From Papilionanthe hookeriana x Papilionanthe teres (taxonomy: Eukaryota > Streptophyta > Magnoliopsida > Asparagales > Orchidaceae), in the NCBI GenBank assembly GCA_022702705.1, contig CM040424.1:145023165-145087164 (forward strand): a stretch of DNA of 64,000 nt, read 5' to 3'. Made by a program: the position numbers and the translations under genes. Positions 1 to 12,767 of this stretch are shown one piece after another. How positions within the stretch are numbered: position 1 is the stretch's first letter; each line of letters begins with the position of its first letter. A model generated the notes under the pieces. That model worked only from the letters and a program-made list of their open reading frames with translations. It made no database searches and was not told the DNA's origin.

Positions 1-1382
1 GGCTAACTTGGGTTAAGGTTGGGCCAATGTTAAGTTTGATGTAAAATTAATGTTGAAAAATTTTTATGGGAGTATGACAAAGAGTTTTCAATTTTGGTTG
101 GGCTTTGATTTTGGGATTTGAGACTATTTGGGTTCACGATTGGTTTAGGCTAAATTGGGGACTTTTGATTTGGGTTAGGTTTGGGTGAAGTTTGGATTCA
201 AATTTTGGGCAAATTAAGTGAGTGCTTTGTTTGTGGGGATGTTAGGAAGTTTTTTAGAAAATATTTGGGGCTAATTGGAGTTGAGTTGGGTTGGTTTGGG
301 CTAAATTTAGGTCATGGGCCAAAATTGGGCTTTAAGCTTTAAATTCAAATTGGATCCACATGTTGGTAAAATTAGGTTTGGATTTAGTCTAAATTGATAT
401 TGGGGATATTAAATTGAAGTTTAGAACTGAATTGGATCAGAATTGAGGTCAATTGGAGTGATTTGGTTGGACGTTGTGCTCACTTGGGTTAAAAATGGGT
501 TAAATTGGAGATTTTGGCAAAAATGGGCTAAATTGACAAAAATGTCTTATAGTGTAGTTGAACAAAATTAAATTGGGAATATTTGGGATTTTCTGGAATT
601 TTTTGGGAATTTTATAAATTTTTGGAAGTTTTTGGGTTAAAAGAGTATTTTTGATATTTGGAGGTGTTGTGGGGTATTTTGAAAATTTTGGTATATTTGA
701 CAGAAGATGATCAATTTGAGTGGTGGGAAATGTTTAGGATTGATTTTGAGGAATTTTGGGTAATTTAGGTAATTTTGCAAATTTTGGGCAATTTCAAGGG
801 CATTTAGTAGGTTTGGTGGGTTTAGGGTCCCGTGGGTCAAAAATTGAAATTTTGGAAAAATGAAGATTGATTAGATGTGAGTGAAATGGAATCATTTTGG
901 TTGAGCCATGAAACCATGTTAAGCTCACAAGAGCCATGAGAGGACTCATTTTAGACATTCACTATGTTGATCCTAACCCTCTTAGCAAGGGGCTTAGGGG
1001 TTAAGGTCCATCCATATGAATTACCTAAATGAGTCAGTATGTCAAATTGGGTATAGGTGTGGTCTTAGGGTTGAAATGTGTGTGAGAGTGTGGTGTGTGC
1101 AAGCTTGCCCTCACCAAGACCAGACCATCCAGGGTAGTCCTAAGGCCATAGAGTCTTGTAGGAAACTCATCCTTTAAACCTCCACATATTGATTTTAACC
1201 CTCCAAGTGGTTTAGGGGTTTACAATCAAACATGTGGGGTTTAAAGGGAGTTAAGAAGTGGTTTGATTCTCTAAGTGGTGGTTCCCATTTCTAGTCCTCT
1301 AGGATAGTCAAAGGGAAAACCTATGGCTAAATCCTAAATCCTAAGGAGAGAAGAAAAGACATCACCAAAAATGAGGTCAACA
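1..1382 (-). repeat. Group A (giant Tat-like) LTR, end fragment cut by window edge
   Basis: This stretch aligns by eye, with many substitutions, to 22,600-23,999 and to 50,440-51,818, the outer ends of the two LTRs of the giant element. It ends in the same terminus (GGTCAACA, positions 1375-1382). In the direction of transcription this is the first part of the LTR (U3), so the copy lies on the minus strand. It is T/G-rich on the plus strand and holds no believable ORF. The divergence marks it as an older insertion than the element at 16,515. The rest of this LTR lies outside the window. Confidence 0.85.
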
Positions 1383-2277
1383 GGGTTCTTCATTATTGTT
1401 GCAAGATATTAAATTCTTTCAGAGTTAATGTTCCACAACACCTTTTAACAATCCAATTGGCTAGATCAAAAAATAAATTAAGTTCGAAATGAAAAACCAT
1501 CACAATTTTTTTAATACTTTAAAAACACTTCAAATCCACATCAACACATCATGACATCTCTATGCAAGAAGAAAGACAAAGGAGACTACTCAAAATTCAT
1601 AGAGAAGACACAATAAAATATGGATTTTATATATAAAAGAAAATTCATACAAACCACAAAAGAAAATACAACTTATCTCTTTCTCTTCCCCAATGTAATT
1701 CCCTTGAAGTTCCTTTGAATCCTTTTCTATCTTCTTTTAAACACTCAATTCCTTCTTTAGAATGGAAAGGAAGAAGCAATCTCTCACTTTACTCCTACTC
1801 CTTCACTCCTTAGAGAAGAATCCATCTCAAATTGTCACTTCTACACTCTTCTCTCCTAAGCCCTAACACTCAAAACACACTAGACTCTCTAGAATACATA
1901 GGACACACACTAATTTTCATCCAAAAATAGTTACTTATAAATTAGGAACAAAATCCCAAGAGTTTCCATATGTATTCCTTCAAAAAGTCGCCAAAACTTC
2001 AAATTTGAAGTCCACCGACATTGGGCATCGGCGGCACCCGATAGAGCGCTGACTGCGCTTTATTGTCGAATTTATTGCTGAGCTCTCTGAAAAATGGCGC
2101 CGGCGGCGCCATAATTTATTTTCCTCCTTTTTGCTCTGAATTCGTTACTTTTAGCTCCAATCACCTAAAATCATCATACCTATAATAAATCATGAAAAAT
2201 ACCTTTCTTTAAAGTGCAATATCACCAAAAATGAGTAAAATTATATAGCAAAAACAGCATATATTTTTGGTGCATCA
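1383..2277 (-). repeat. Group B (Athila-like) LTR, partial, reversed
   Basis: Read on the minus strand from 2277, this begins TGCACCAAAAATATATG and continues with the group B LTR hallmark, a TGATATTGCACTTTA-like block about 60 bp in. Further hallmarks are a GC-rich box (about 2020-2110) in otherwise AT-rich sequence and pyrimidine-rich leader sequence on the plus strand. It breaks off at 1383 against the group A LTR, so the later part of the LTR is missing. The likely history is an insertion of the group A copy into this LTR, but only one side is in view. Confidence 0.75.
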
Positions 2278-3369
2278 AGCTCCAACTTCCCTTCACTTAA
2301 AGGATAACTCTCACTTTGGTTTCCAAACCCTATGACCAAATTGGGGATTTCAGTCTGTTACTCTAAAATCTCCAATTCTACACCCATCAAAATATATTTC
2401 CCTACTTATATGCACCCAACCCCCATGAACTACGTCACTCATTCATGGACATTAAATGTGACCTTTAATTTTGTTGTGGAACTCATAGTCCATTTGGAAC
2501 TTATGTTTCACAATAAGTTTTGACAATTCAATTGGCCAGATCAAAAAATAAATGAAGTACGAAGTGAAAAGGTCATCACAAATTCTCTATAATAAATCGG
2601 TACATCATTTCCATATCACAACATCAACACATCACATGAAAAGACGGAAGATAAAGAAATCTACTCAAGACTCATGAGGAAAAGACGACAAAAGATGGAT
2701 TTATATATAAAAGAAATGTCATACAAACAAAGTAAAGAAAATACAACATATCTCAAACTCTTCCCCAAGCGAATCTCAAGGAATTCCTTTGACTCCTCTT
2801 CTTTCATCACAACAACACACAATTCTCTCTTTAGATAAGTAAGGAAGAAGAAATCTCTCACTATTCCTCTCCTCCTACACTCCTTAGAAGAGAACACACA
2901 CAAACCCTAGATTCTCTCTAATGGACTCGTCTCACTAGAACAATGAAAAGACACTAAGAAAGACTTTAGTGACCTATATTTTATTCCAAAGTAGTTTAAA
3001 TTTGGCTAAAATGGATTTCCTAATGTTTCCACAAACACCCTTCCAAAATCCGTCCAAATACATCGAATGTGGAATTAAAGCGGGATAGGGCACGGTCTGG
3101 CGCAAGATAGGGCACCGTCCAACACTATTTTCTGGAAAATAGCCCAAACTCTCTAAAATTTAGCGCAGCGCTATCCAGCGCTCCAGTTCAAAAAGTGTAA
3201 TTTTTTTTTCATTTTTCTCCATATTTGCTCCTTTTGCTTCCGTTTGCTCTAAAGGCCTAAAATCATTGTACCTGCATGAAATCATGAAAAATACCATTCT
3301 TTAAAGTGCAATATCATCAAAATAGATATGAAATAGCCATTAAAAAGCTATAAAATTTTCAGTGGATCA
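2278..3369 (-). repeat. Second group B LTR, partial, reversed
   Basis: This is a second reversed group B LTR. On the minus strand it starts near 3369 (TGATCCACTG), has the TTGCACTTTAAAG block at about 3300 and a GC-rich box at about 3080-3180. It runs on to the conserved block that reads, in LTR sense, as a TAGAATTGGAGATTTTAGAGT-like motif (about 2350-2390). It is cut off at 2278 where the first reversed copy begins, so one copy probably inserted into the other. The short ORFs here lie in leader sequence and are not supported as genes. Confidence 0.7.
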
Positions 3370-3828
3370 CAGGTAAGCACCTAGACCCTGCACTTACGCA
3401 CCAGAGCTCCGTGGCTAAGCACCGAACTTTCACGCGTAGGCGCCGATTCGTGAAAATTGGTTCACAGAAGTTAAAAACCCGAAAATCACTATTTTTCTTC
3501 ACCTCATCATCTTCTACATTCAGAGTTCGTGACCGAGAGAGTTAGGGCACCTCGAAATTTCTGATTTTGGAGGTGTTTCAAGCCAAATTTGCTAGATTTT
3601 ATCTTCTTAAGGCAAGAGAACTACTCCTATGTAAAAAATTTTTATTTTCACCATGTATTTGAGGAGCATTATGGAGAAATATGAGATTTACTATTCATGG
3701 AAAAAATTTGAGAAAAAGCTTTGGAAATTACTTGGATTTAGTAATATATGCCTTTAGAAGTTGAGTTTAATGATTTTAAGTTAATTTTGGAATTTATGGT
3801 AATTTTTATGCTAAATTTAGAAATGAAA
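3370..3828. other. Spacer with a GC-rich box, upstream of env-like pseudogene
   Basis: No gene is seen. Positions 3372-3455 hold a GC-rich block (GTAAGCACC, CTTACGCACC, CGTAGGCGCC) that resembles the box in the group B LTR at about 6,477-6,590. The remainder is AT-rich and probably belongs to the pol-to-env spacer of the Athila element whose 3' end follows. Confidence 0.45.
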
Positions 3829-4945
3829 CCAAAATGAAGCAAGGGGAGAACCACTTTGATTTAGACAAGTTTGTAAGTTCGAAGGCTTAGGATCATTACG
3901 TGCAAGCACTACAGTCATGTAAATTACATCAGGAGCGAGGCTTTGGCAAGTCCAATAGAGTGATATATGATATGATCATTGGAAGTCTTTGGGACAGATT
4001 TTGCTATTTCTCAGTCGTACCTGTTATTTCTATTGTGTGGGAGTTTTATGTAACTCCCTGAAGTGGAAGAAAGTTTTGTGTTGGTTTGAGGGCAGTTAGT
4101 TCATTTCACACCCGAGGTAATTAACGAGTTTTATCTGCTATCAACTACTACATTATGTTTTTATTCTAATTATAATCATATAGAGGAGGAATTGGATGAA
4201 ATTATTTCTGATTTGACTAATGGAAGAAGATTATAGAAAATAACAAATGAAATAAGAGTTAACTTCCCTGCCTCATAGTTGAATGCCACCTCTAAAGCTT
4301 GACATTAATTTATATCATCCAAGCTGATTCTTACTAATCATATGAGTGAGGTCATGAGGGAAAGAGCCACCTTAAACTATTGTATTCATCAGGGGAAGGC
4401 AATTGATATAAGAAATATTATTTATGATTGTATTTAGAGTTCTGCTAAAGCTGCTCGTACTGCATGTATGGGATTTGCTTCCCTTATTCATTCATTATGT
4501 GAGAAAGCTGGTGTAAGATCTGATAATTAGGAAGAGGTCCCTTAGCCTCTTAAGCCTATTACTAGTGTTAATGTGAAGACATATGCTGAGCATTCAAATT
4601 TTGGCTAGAGAGGAGGATTCTCTAGAGCTTCAGGTGCTTCTATTGTGCCGCTTCTACATCTTGTGCTTAGACTTCTTATGCATCATCAAGTCAGTTTACT
4701 GATTCACAAATAGAAATTTTAAATAAAATGAAGGACAATATCAATTATACTGTGGATCGAGTACATGATATTGAAGGAAAAGATGTATATGAGAAGAATA
4801 TGAGAAGAATTATCACAATTATTTGGATATATTAATTAAAGGAGATTATAGTGTTGTGCTACCTCCACATCCACAATATACCCCATATGAGCTTACACAT
4901 GCTTGGAATGAAGGAGATAATGATGAGGAAGAAGATGAGAAATAG
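3829..4945 (+). pseudogene. Athila env-like / putative plant transposon protein, degenerate
   Basis: Conceptual translation shows the two conserved blocks typical of the ORF that follows pol in Athila elements (the plant transposon protein domain). The first, about 3,890-4,060, includes HQERGF and a WEFYVT segment. The second, about 4,345-4,540, includes SEVMRERATLNYCI, GKAIDI and an ASLIHSLCEKAGV segment. An acidic tail ends at the TAG at 4943-4945. Several in-frame stops, mostly TAG where Gln or Trp is expected, and at least one frameshift make it non-functional. Its function in Athila is unknown. Env is a positional name only, and no convincing signal peptide or membrane anchor is seen. 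Confidence 0.7.
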
Positions 4946-6286
4946 GATTTATATTTCGTATGCGTTGTGAACTGTTATGTTATGTTGTATGTGTGGACTT
5001 TTATTTTATTTTCTATGAGTTTTTAACTTTTTATTTGTGGTTATTATTTAGACTTTTCTATTGTAGATGTGATGGAAAAACTGATGTACTAGTTGGTGAA
5101 CTACTTTAGTTTTTTATGTTATTTGTGGATGTTGTTTATTTGTGTTATTTGATTTGAATGTTTAGAATTTTTGTGGTAGTAAATGTGTTAAAAATTTTGT
5201 AGTGTATTTTTTTGTTAGTGTAGAAATTATTCCAGAAACTATTAGGAAGGTTTAGAACACTGTTAAAATCTACTATTTAATTTCATTCTTAACTTTTCAA
5301 TTTACTATCATATATTTTAGTTGTGGATTTTTGTTTAAGTATGTGTGAATTTATTTTTATTAACTACACAACTTTAAAAGTTTTTTTGAATTTCTTTTAT
5401 AAAAAATGTGAAGTTAAATTTGATCTAGTTGTTTTTATTTCTATTTTCCTTTTTACTTGCATATTTATGATATAAAAATTTCTGCAAGCATGATACTTAT
5501 AGTTTTTATTTCCTACCCATGTGTATTTTTACTATGCTTAAATGTTTCATCATTAAAAAAAACTTTAAAGTTTGGGGGGAATGAAAAATTTTTAAAAACT
5601 TCGATTTTATTTGTTCTCAAATGTGTTCAAAATAATTTTTTTTTGTTTGAAAAACAATTATGTGTATGAAGTTATATTAGGAAAGTAAAATTTTGAATAT
5701 AGAAATGAGTAAGAAAATTTAGTTAAAATATATAGCAATGATGAAAAATTTATAGTTAAAAATTTCTCAGTGAAATATTGATAAATATTTTGTAACTATC
5801 TTTAGTAGGAAGAGTTATATTTTTGGAGAAATATAAGGATTAGACTTTTATAGAGTATAAGATTTATAAAGGAAGGAGAAGATTGAGGATTTAAGGGCCT
5901 AATCAAAAATTAGTTCCACACCTAATCTTTATAGAGTATAAGATTTATAAAAATCTTGAATAATATGAAAATAATATAGTTAGTATAATTATTTTTAGTA
6001 AAGATTTTTAAGTAAAGAAAATAAAATGTCGAAACCCTAAAATTTTAAAATTCTACAAGTATTTTTGAATAAGATATGAACTCATATTTTTCTTAAACCT
6101 TTTACTAAGAGATTTCTAAACTTTAATTTGGTCTCATTTAGTAATTTTTTTTTAAATTGGACTACTACATTTCTAGATCAAAATTTTAGAAACTCCTAAA
6201 GAAACTCATCCAAATAATTTGCTTGTTTCATTTATATGATTATAGTGTCACTTGAGGACAAGTAACATTTTAAATTTTGGGGATTT
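4946..6286 (+). other. Athila 3' UTR with polypurine-tract-like end
   Basis: AT-rich non-coding sequence between the env-like pseudogene and the LTR at 6287. It has the Athila-type CTTGAGGACAAG motif (6251-6262) and ends in AAATTTTGGGGATTT directly before the LTR TG, the expected place for the plus-strand primer. A similar G tract (AAAGTTTGGGGGGAAT) stands at about 5568-5583 and may be a second or older tract. The 70-residue ORF in it is not supported. Confidence 0.6.
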
Positions 6287-8063
6287 TGAAACACCTAAAA
6301 TATATAGTATTTTTATACACTTTTCTATACTTATTTTTGATGATATTGCACTTTAATGGAAGATATTTTATATATTTTTCTTGCAAGTATGATTAAATGG
6401 ATGAATGTGATGAATGAAGCGAAAAAGGATCAAATTTGGAGTAAAATGAAGAAATGTGCAAAATTGATCTGTGTCGGTTAAGCGCCCGAACCCGTGCTTA
6501 CGCGTCAGAGCCTCGCGACTAGGCACCCATACCTGAAGCTCACACGCTAGGAGCCTTGCTGCTAAGCACCAAGACCTCACGCTTACGCGCGATAGTTACT
6601 TAAGAGGATTTAAATAATTTTTGGCACCATTTTGAAGGGGTGTTTAAGGCATCTCTTGTTTGAAACGTGAGTAACTTCATATTGGCGCCAAAATTAATTT
6701 AAATTACTCTTGAAAGGATGCATTTCTTGGAAGATTCATTGAATCTAGACATAATTTGAAGATACACAAAGACATCTATTGGAAACTTATAAAAAGAAGA
6801 CTTGGAATTCAAAAAATGGTTGTTGTTGGAGGGTGTGTAGTTTATGTTTATTGTGTAGGAGAGTTATTTTGGTAACACACCACTCCACTTCACCATATCT
6901 ACTTACTTTAATATAGTTTGTATTAGGATTAAAAGAGAGAATTAGAGTCCATAGCGTTAGGTGCCACCCTATAAAAAATATTATAAGGAGAAGCAATATT
7001 TTCAAAGGAAATTCAAGAGTTCGGTGGAGAGGATTTACAGATAAGTCTTTATCTTTGTTATTACATTTTGTTTTTAATTAAGACTTCTTGTGTTTTCACT
7101 ATGATTTTTAATTTTAAACTAAGTTGTGATTGTATTTTCTCCATGAATTCTGAGTACTTTTCTTTATCTTTTTCCTTAAAATGGTGAAGTAATTAAGATA
7201 TTGATGAATGTTGTGTGAAGTATAGGAAATCAAAGTTAGAACTAGTTGTGATGATTCAAAACATTGCGCTTCATTTACTTCTTGATTTGGCCATTTAAGA
7301 TGTTAATATATGTTTTGAGAACATGTAAGAACCGGTATGGTATTATCTCATTCAATAATTGGTAAGAATCACATGAGATTATATAGGTGAGAATGTAGTC
7401 CATATGGTTGAGTGCAAATAAATAGGGAGATATACTTTGATGGGTGTAGAATTAGAGGACATTAGAGTGATAGGCTCAAGCCCCAAATTTGATTTATTGT
7501 TTTATGTCTTGATACATGATTTTAGCCCCCAGGTGAAGGGAGAGGAGGAAACTCTAGAGTAAGAGCTAATATCTTTCCTGCAAAGCCTGTCTTCAAGATT
7601 ACTAAAGCATTAGATTAACCTATTTTCTTTATATCATCTCTAGTAAGGGTAAAGAATATAATTGCTCCTAGTTGACACAAAACATTTTAGATACTTCCTA
7701 ACATAATTTCATGTCTTGTTACTGATTCATAATAAGGAAAAAGATATTTTATTTGCATTTTCTTTAATCTTACAAAATAGTTAAAGTAGTTATTTGCTTT
7801 CATTTCAAATTATAAAAATTATCAAAAAATTGAATTTTATTTCATAGAATATTATCTTTAGTTTGGGTAAGATCTTTCTTAAAAAGTAAAAAGTTATTTT
7901 TCTGTTATCTTTCTTTGCAGAATATTTTAACATTTTTTCCTGCGGGTTTGATATCTCGGGGCTTAATCAGAAAATCATATATTATTTGATAACGACATGC
8001 ATACTTGCGTTGAATCCCATTTTAAAATAAGAACAATTAAATCTCTTATTTGCATTGGCATCA
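6287..8063 (+). repeat. Group B (Athila-like) LTR, near full length
   Basis: About 1.78 kb from TGAAACACC to TTGGCATCA. It carries the shared blocks in order: the TTGATGATATTGCACTTTAA block at about 6340, a GC-rich box at 6477-6590, the AATAGGGAGATATA block at about 7420, and the CATGCATACTTGCGTTGA block near 7,995. The polypurine tract just before it says 3' LTR, while the primer-site-like sequence just after it (8070-8085) says 5' LTR. It may therefore sit at the joint of a tandem or recombined element. Confidence 0.75.
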
Positions 8064-8149
8064 AGTTTTTTGCATCATTGTTAAGAAAGAGATAACATTA
8101 AAAAAAGTATAAATTCCTATATAAAACGTTAGCATAAATATCAGGGATC
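8064..8149 (+). promoter_or_regulatory. Primer-binding-site-like sequence after group B LTR
   Basis: After the LTR end comes the usual AGTTTTT spacer, then TGCATCATTGTTAAGAAA. This matches the position and pattern of TGGTGTCGTTGCTAAGA at 12,662, a degenerate primer site. The site is decayed, and the gag that should follow is absent, replaced by group A LTR sequence. Confidence 0.45.
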
Positions 8150-9512
8150 AATCGCTGGATTGAAAAAGGGAATCAGTTGCTTTGAAAATATATTTAGTTT
8201 AATATGTATATATATATAAGTTTGAAAAATAACATTTAATTTTAGAAAATATCTGACCAAACCGATCTCGTATATTTAATGGTTTAAATAATTGAGCATA
8301 ATGATGAGCAATGCACCTATTTCGAGGGATAGACACATTGCTCAATAGCGAGGCTCGATTAAATACACTAAACAATATATGCCATTCATTTTGGTCTATG
8401 AACCTTTATGCTGTCCAACAAGTTCCCATATCTAATATAAGAAATTAGACAGGTTTATATTAAGTTGGGTTCTTAAGGTTTGCTATAAGGGCAAGCTCCT
8501 ATAGTTAATTACATCTTAGACAACAAAAGTCACCTAAGAAAACTCTCAATTTGGATTAGATGTACTTGCCTTAATGAATTCAATGTTTAGGGTTTCAAGG
8601 TTGGGCAAGGAAAATTCAAATAGGAAGGGATAAAAAAAGAATAGTTGTTGTAGAATTCAAATGAAGAAAGGTATAGGACAGATGCCGAGGAGAACCTCGT
8701 TGACTTCCTAAACTATCATATGGTTTGGCTTCAATTTCAAGGAGATATTATTAGATGTTCCATTATACCAATTTTATTATTTGGAGCTTACATTTACATG
8801 ATACCGATCATGCAAATAGCCTAGGAAGATAGGAAGACTTACGTCATACTAAACAACAACCTTTAGGATTTATACTGCTCAACATGATTGTACAAAAGCC
8901 TGAAGATGAGTTGAGGATTTATGCAGTACTAGACGGACTACCTTGAAGTCCCATGGTTTGTTGTTTAATTTTAAGGAAATGTCTGCACATGTAGACCCGT
9001 TTTCTCTCTTGAAAATGTTCTTCTGTATGACCTCATCATGCTGCCCACTGTGTTTGCTCCGAGCTCCTCATTAAAGTAGTAGTTTCAAGGATTAAGGTTT
9101 TGGTTTTGTAGCATATGTTTGTATGTTTTGGGTTTAGTTATTGTTGTTGTTGAAGTGCTTTATTTAAGGGAATTTTAATTTAATTAAAATGACATCATAT
9201 ATGATCACACGGTCCCCTCTTTCCAGCATCACTATTTTCTTTTGAGTTCACTTAGTCTAAATAAGTTGTTAGGCTCACTTAGACCGTAGAATCTTGTTAG
9301 AAACCTTAGGTTATCTGATCTGAGAGATCCTCGTAAACTCAAAAGTAGTGTATTATGTTTTTTCATTGTTTTGAAAATGTAGTTTTAATTTTGAAAGTGT
9401 GTTTGTTGTTTTTCGTTTTAGTTTTGCATGTAAAGTGAACAAATGCAGGTAGAAAATGTAATAAGGTAAATAAAAGAACTTCAATACATACAATAAAATG
9501 CGTGCATAGCCT
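8150..9512 (-). repeat. Diverged group A LTR fragment
   Basis: Collinear with about 16,545-18,115 of the giant element's LTR, with many substitutions and gaps. Shared landmarks are the AT dinucleotide run, the CGAGGCTCGATTAAATA block (about 8,350), the AAGGGCAAGC-CCTATAGTTAATTACATCTTA block (about 8,490-8,518) and the GGTAAAT block before 9,480. In transcription sense this is the last part of the LTR (U5). Both ends are ragged and no target duplication is visible. It is an old, truncated copy. Confidence 0.75.
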
Positions 9513-10326
9513 TCCGCTACTGCTGCATGGTTAGTTCATAAAGCATAATATAATTTGTAGGATAATTAAGTAAATTATAGAAGAATAAAGCAAGAAAGCC
9601 TAATACAAAGAAATCGAAAAGTGAACCGTACCAAAACACGAGTAGGTAAGAGAAAACCTGTAGTGACATTTGGAAGACTAGTACTGGGTGTAAGACATTG
9701 GTAAAGGTGGGGGACTCAAGACTGGACTGTGTGCTTCCCAACTTTGAACAAGAGCTTCCAACTTGACAACCTTTGGATGGCAGTCCTAACCTTGATCCAA
9801 GCAACTGACTGTGCACCTTGTAAGTTTTCATCAAAATTCTTTAACTTTTCATGTAAAAGTTGTTATGTAAATTTTCATGCAGAGTTCACTTTAGCAAGGA
9901 AAATAAATTTTGATTTATTTTTAGTAAATATTTTGTAAAATAATGTAGTCCACATGTTAATCATTCTAATCAAGCTAGGACTACTTTCAACCTAAGAGTT
10001 TCGGGGACAACAATCCAACAAAGAGTCGGCAAATAGTATCATCAGTTCTTATCTTCGTCCCTCATTATCCTTGTGGTGGGAGATACTATTATAAAAATCC
10101 CACTTTGTATCCCTCATTTAGCACATATTAGCATTATCGTCATTTCCCTAGCCACCTAGGCCTCCTACTTACATTAGTTTGATGATTCATATGTGGAAAA
10201 AAGAAATGTCCCCAGTTGCTCATAAGGATTTGATACCTTATAGAGGACTCAAATCCTTGAGCTTTGGGTTATAAATAAGTATTTTAGCATATTTCCATTG
10301 ATTTAGGTGAACTAAAGAGTCGCTAG
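9513..10326. other. Unassigned AT-rich stretch
   Basis: I could not relate this stretch to the LTRs or coding regions nearby. Two ORFs of 105 and 69 codons overlap on opposite strands, but neither shows recognisable motifs or good codon structure. It may be the rest of a decayed element. Confidence 0.3.
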
Positions 10327-10994
10327 CATAATGATACACCTAAAATATATAGTATTTGTATGCACATTTTTATACCAATTTTTGATGACATTGCACTTTA
10401 ATGGAAAGTATTTTGTATTTTTCTTACAGGTATGATGAAAATAAGTGATTATGATGAAATGAGAAAAATTGGATCAAATTTGGAGCAAAAAATGAAAAAA
10501 TGAAAAATTGGCCACTGGTGGCTAAGCGTCGCCAAGTCGCGCTTAGCCGCCATAGTTAAAAATTGAATTTTTTTCATTTTTGGCGCCAATTTTAACGTGT
10601 GTTTGAAGCAACTTTTGCTGGTGATTTCCTTAACTTCCCATGGGCTACAAATTTGAATGAAGGGATCCAACTTTTGGTGGATACATTGAATTGGGACATG
10701 ATTTGAAGAGACACCAAGGTAACTTTTGGATTCTTATTAAAATTATTTTATGTAATGAATGAGGGAGTTCTTTTTAGGGAGTCTAGTTTTCAAGATTCGT
10801 TTTTAATTTTCAGAGTTTTCTTCTAGTTCAAAGTTTTTACTTTCAATAATTTATTGTTTATAGTTTAGTTAGTTTAGTTTTAGAGGAGAAAGGGTTGGTG
10901 TGAAACTTTCTTACCACCAATTTTTATTTCATTCATTTATCTAGTTTTTATTGAAGTATAAAGTCAGAGTTGGAGTCAACAGAGTTGGGCGCCT
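10327..10994 (+). repeat. Group B LTR, 5' part only
   Basis: It begins TGATACACCTAAAATATATAG, almost the same start as the LTR at 6287. It has the TTGATGACATTGCACTTTAATGG block and a GC-rich box (GCTAAGCGTCGCC ... CGCTTAGCCGCC, about 10,520-10,550) with inverted symmetry. It stops after about 670 bp, where the next group B LTR begins. Confidence 0.75.
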
Positions 10995-12743
10995 AACCAA
11001 AGAAAAATATGTTGAGATTTTCATACCTATTTTACACAGATTTTGATGACATTGCACTTTAATGAAATGTATTTTTGATGTTTGTTGCAGGAATGTTGAT
11101 TTATGGTCAATGGGGCAAAAAGATGCAAAAAGGAGAGAATTTGGAGCAAAAAGGACAAAAATATGAAGACTTGACCTTCGGAGCCGATGGCGAGCTCGAC
11201 AGCGTCGACGACGGATTTTTCCCGAGAGTTCAGAAATTAAAAAGAAAAGAAGTTTGCCGATGGTGAGATCGACCCCACCGACGGTGAGGTTTTCTCAATT
11301 GTGCCAAAACCTAGTTTTCTAGAAGGTCGTTGACGGTGCCATCGAGGCCACTGACGGTGAGTATGTCGGTTCCTTCACAGATTCAATGAATGTGAATGAT
11401 TTTTGAAGGGATGCTTGGGCAACTCTTGGAGAACTCTTCTACAACTTTAAAAGAGACCTTTTGGGGCCGAAATTTGGGAAGAAGAAAAGATTCTTCTTCA
11501 GTCTTGGTCATCTATAGTGAGTTTAATTGTCATAGTTAGTGAGATTTAAGTGTAAGGATTGTGAGGAATTCTTCGAGAGATTGTAAGAGTGGAAGGAAAG
11601 TGAGAGATTTCTTCATCCTTGCCGCTTCGAAGAAGAATCTGTGTGCCGTAAAGAAAGGAAGATATTCAGAGGAACTTCAAGGAGTTTGCTTTGGGAGGAA
11701 TTTGAGATAAGTTGTATTTACTTATTGTAGTTTGTATAACTTTGCTTTTATATATGAAATCCAAGTTTTGTTGTATCTTCTCCATGAGATCTGAGTAGTT
11801 TCTCTATCTTTCTCCTTGTTTTGAGATTTTGTGAAATGGTGATTTGAATTAGTTGTTCCAAGAGAATGTTAAAGAAGTTGTGATGATCTTTTCACTTCAA
11901 TCTTAATTTACTTTCAATCTGGCCAATTGATTTGTTAAAATATGTTTAGTTTTACAACTAAAGTGAAGATTGCATCCAAGTTTTAGGGAGGTCAAAGTCC
12001 TTGAAAGTAGGGTGCAAATAAATAGGGAAATATTATTTATCAGGCGTAGAATTGGAGATTTTAGAGTGACAGACAAAAATCCTCAATTCGGTCCTATCGT
12101 TTGGGTGTTGACGTGTAGATGTTAGCGCTCAGGTGAGGGGAACATGGGAGCTCCGAAGTGAGAGCCGATATCCTCCCAGCTTAGCCGCAGATTCAGTAAC
12201 CAAGCATATGATTAGTCAATGTTATTTATGCCTGGACCAAAGGATAAAGAATATGTATGCTCTTATTTGACACAACACAATTTGAACTAATTCAATTTAT
12301 CCATTCACTTAAATTTTTTGACAAGGAGAAGGATGCTTGCTTATATATTGAAACTTACATTACAAACTTTGTTAGTAAAATTAGTTAATTATCAGTAGAA
12401 TTAGTTTATTAAAATTACATCTTATTTACGATTGCATATTAGTGACAAATAGGCAATTTGAATTACAAGGTTGTGATTCTATATTATTTTTTAAAATACT
12501 TGTTCGTAGCCTCTAATATATTCCCTGTGGGATTGATAACCACTCCACTAGAGCCTTGTATTACTTGAGTGATACGTATACTTGCGTTGATAAGAGTAAC
12601 TTTACGATTATTAAATATTTTATACTCTTCTTTATCAATTTTATAATCACGGTCAAGTTTTTGGTGTCGTTGCTAAGATTTAACCCTTTTAGTAGCGAGA
12701 TTAAATTCTTGCAATATTAAGCTTACGCAAAGTAGTCGGATCA
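10995..12743 (+). repeat. 5' LTR of Athila element I
   Basis: About 1.75 kb, immediately before a primer-binding site and gag. It contains the TTTGATGACATTGCACTTTAATG block (about 11,040), a GC-rich box (about 11,180-11,360) and the GTAGAATTGGAGATTTTAGAGT block (about 12,047). It ends with GTGGGATTGATAACC and TATACTTGCGTTGA (about 12,525-12,595). The last 90 bp look duplicated: TCAAGTTTTTGG plus a primer-site-like sequence occurs at 12,653 and again at 12,741. The true LTR end could therefore be either copy. The start is approximate because its first bases merge with the preceding fragment. Confidence 0.75.
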
Positions 12744-12749
12744 AGTTTT

Positions 12750-12767
12750 TGGCACCGTTACCGGGGA
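12750..12767 (+). promoter_or_regulatory. Primer-binding site (tRNA-Asp type)
   Basis: TGGCACCGTTACCGGGGA, six bases after the LTR end. It differs at two positions from the TGGCGCCGTTGCCGGGGA site usual for Athila elements, which pairs with the 3' end of tRNA-Asp. Both differences look like C-to-T type decay. A second, poorer site lies at 12,662. Confidence 0.8.

Noticed and set aside
9517..9938. 105- and 69-codon ORFs on opposite strands
   Set aside because: They overlap each other, have no motif and sit in unassigned AT-rich sequence.
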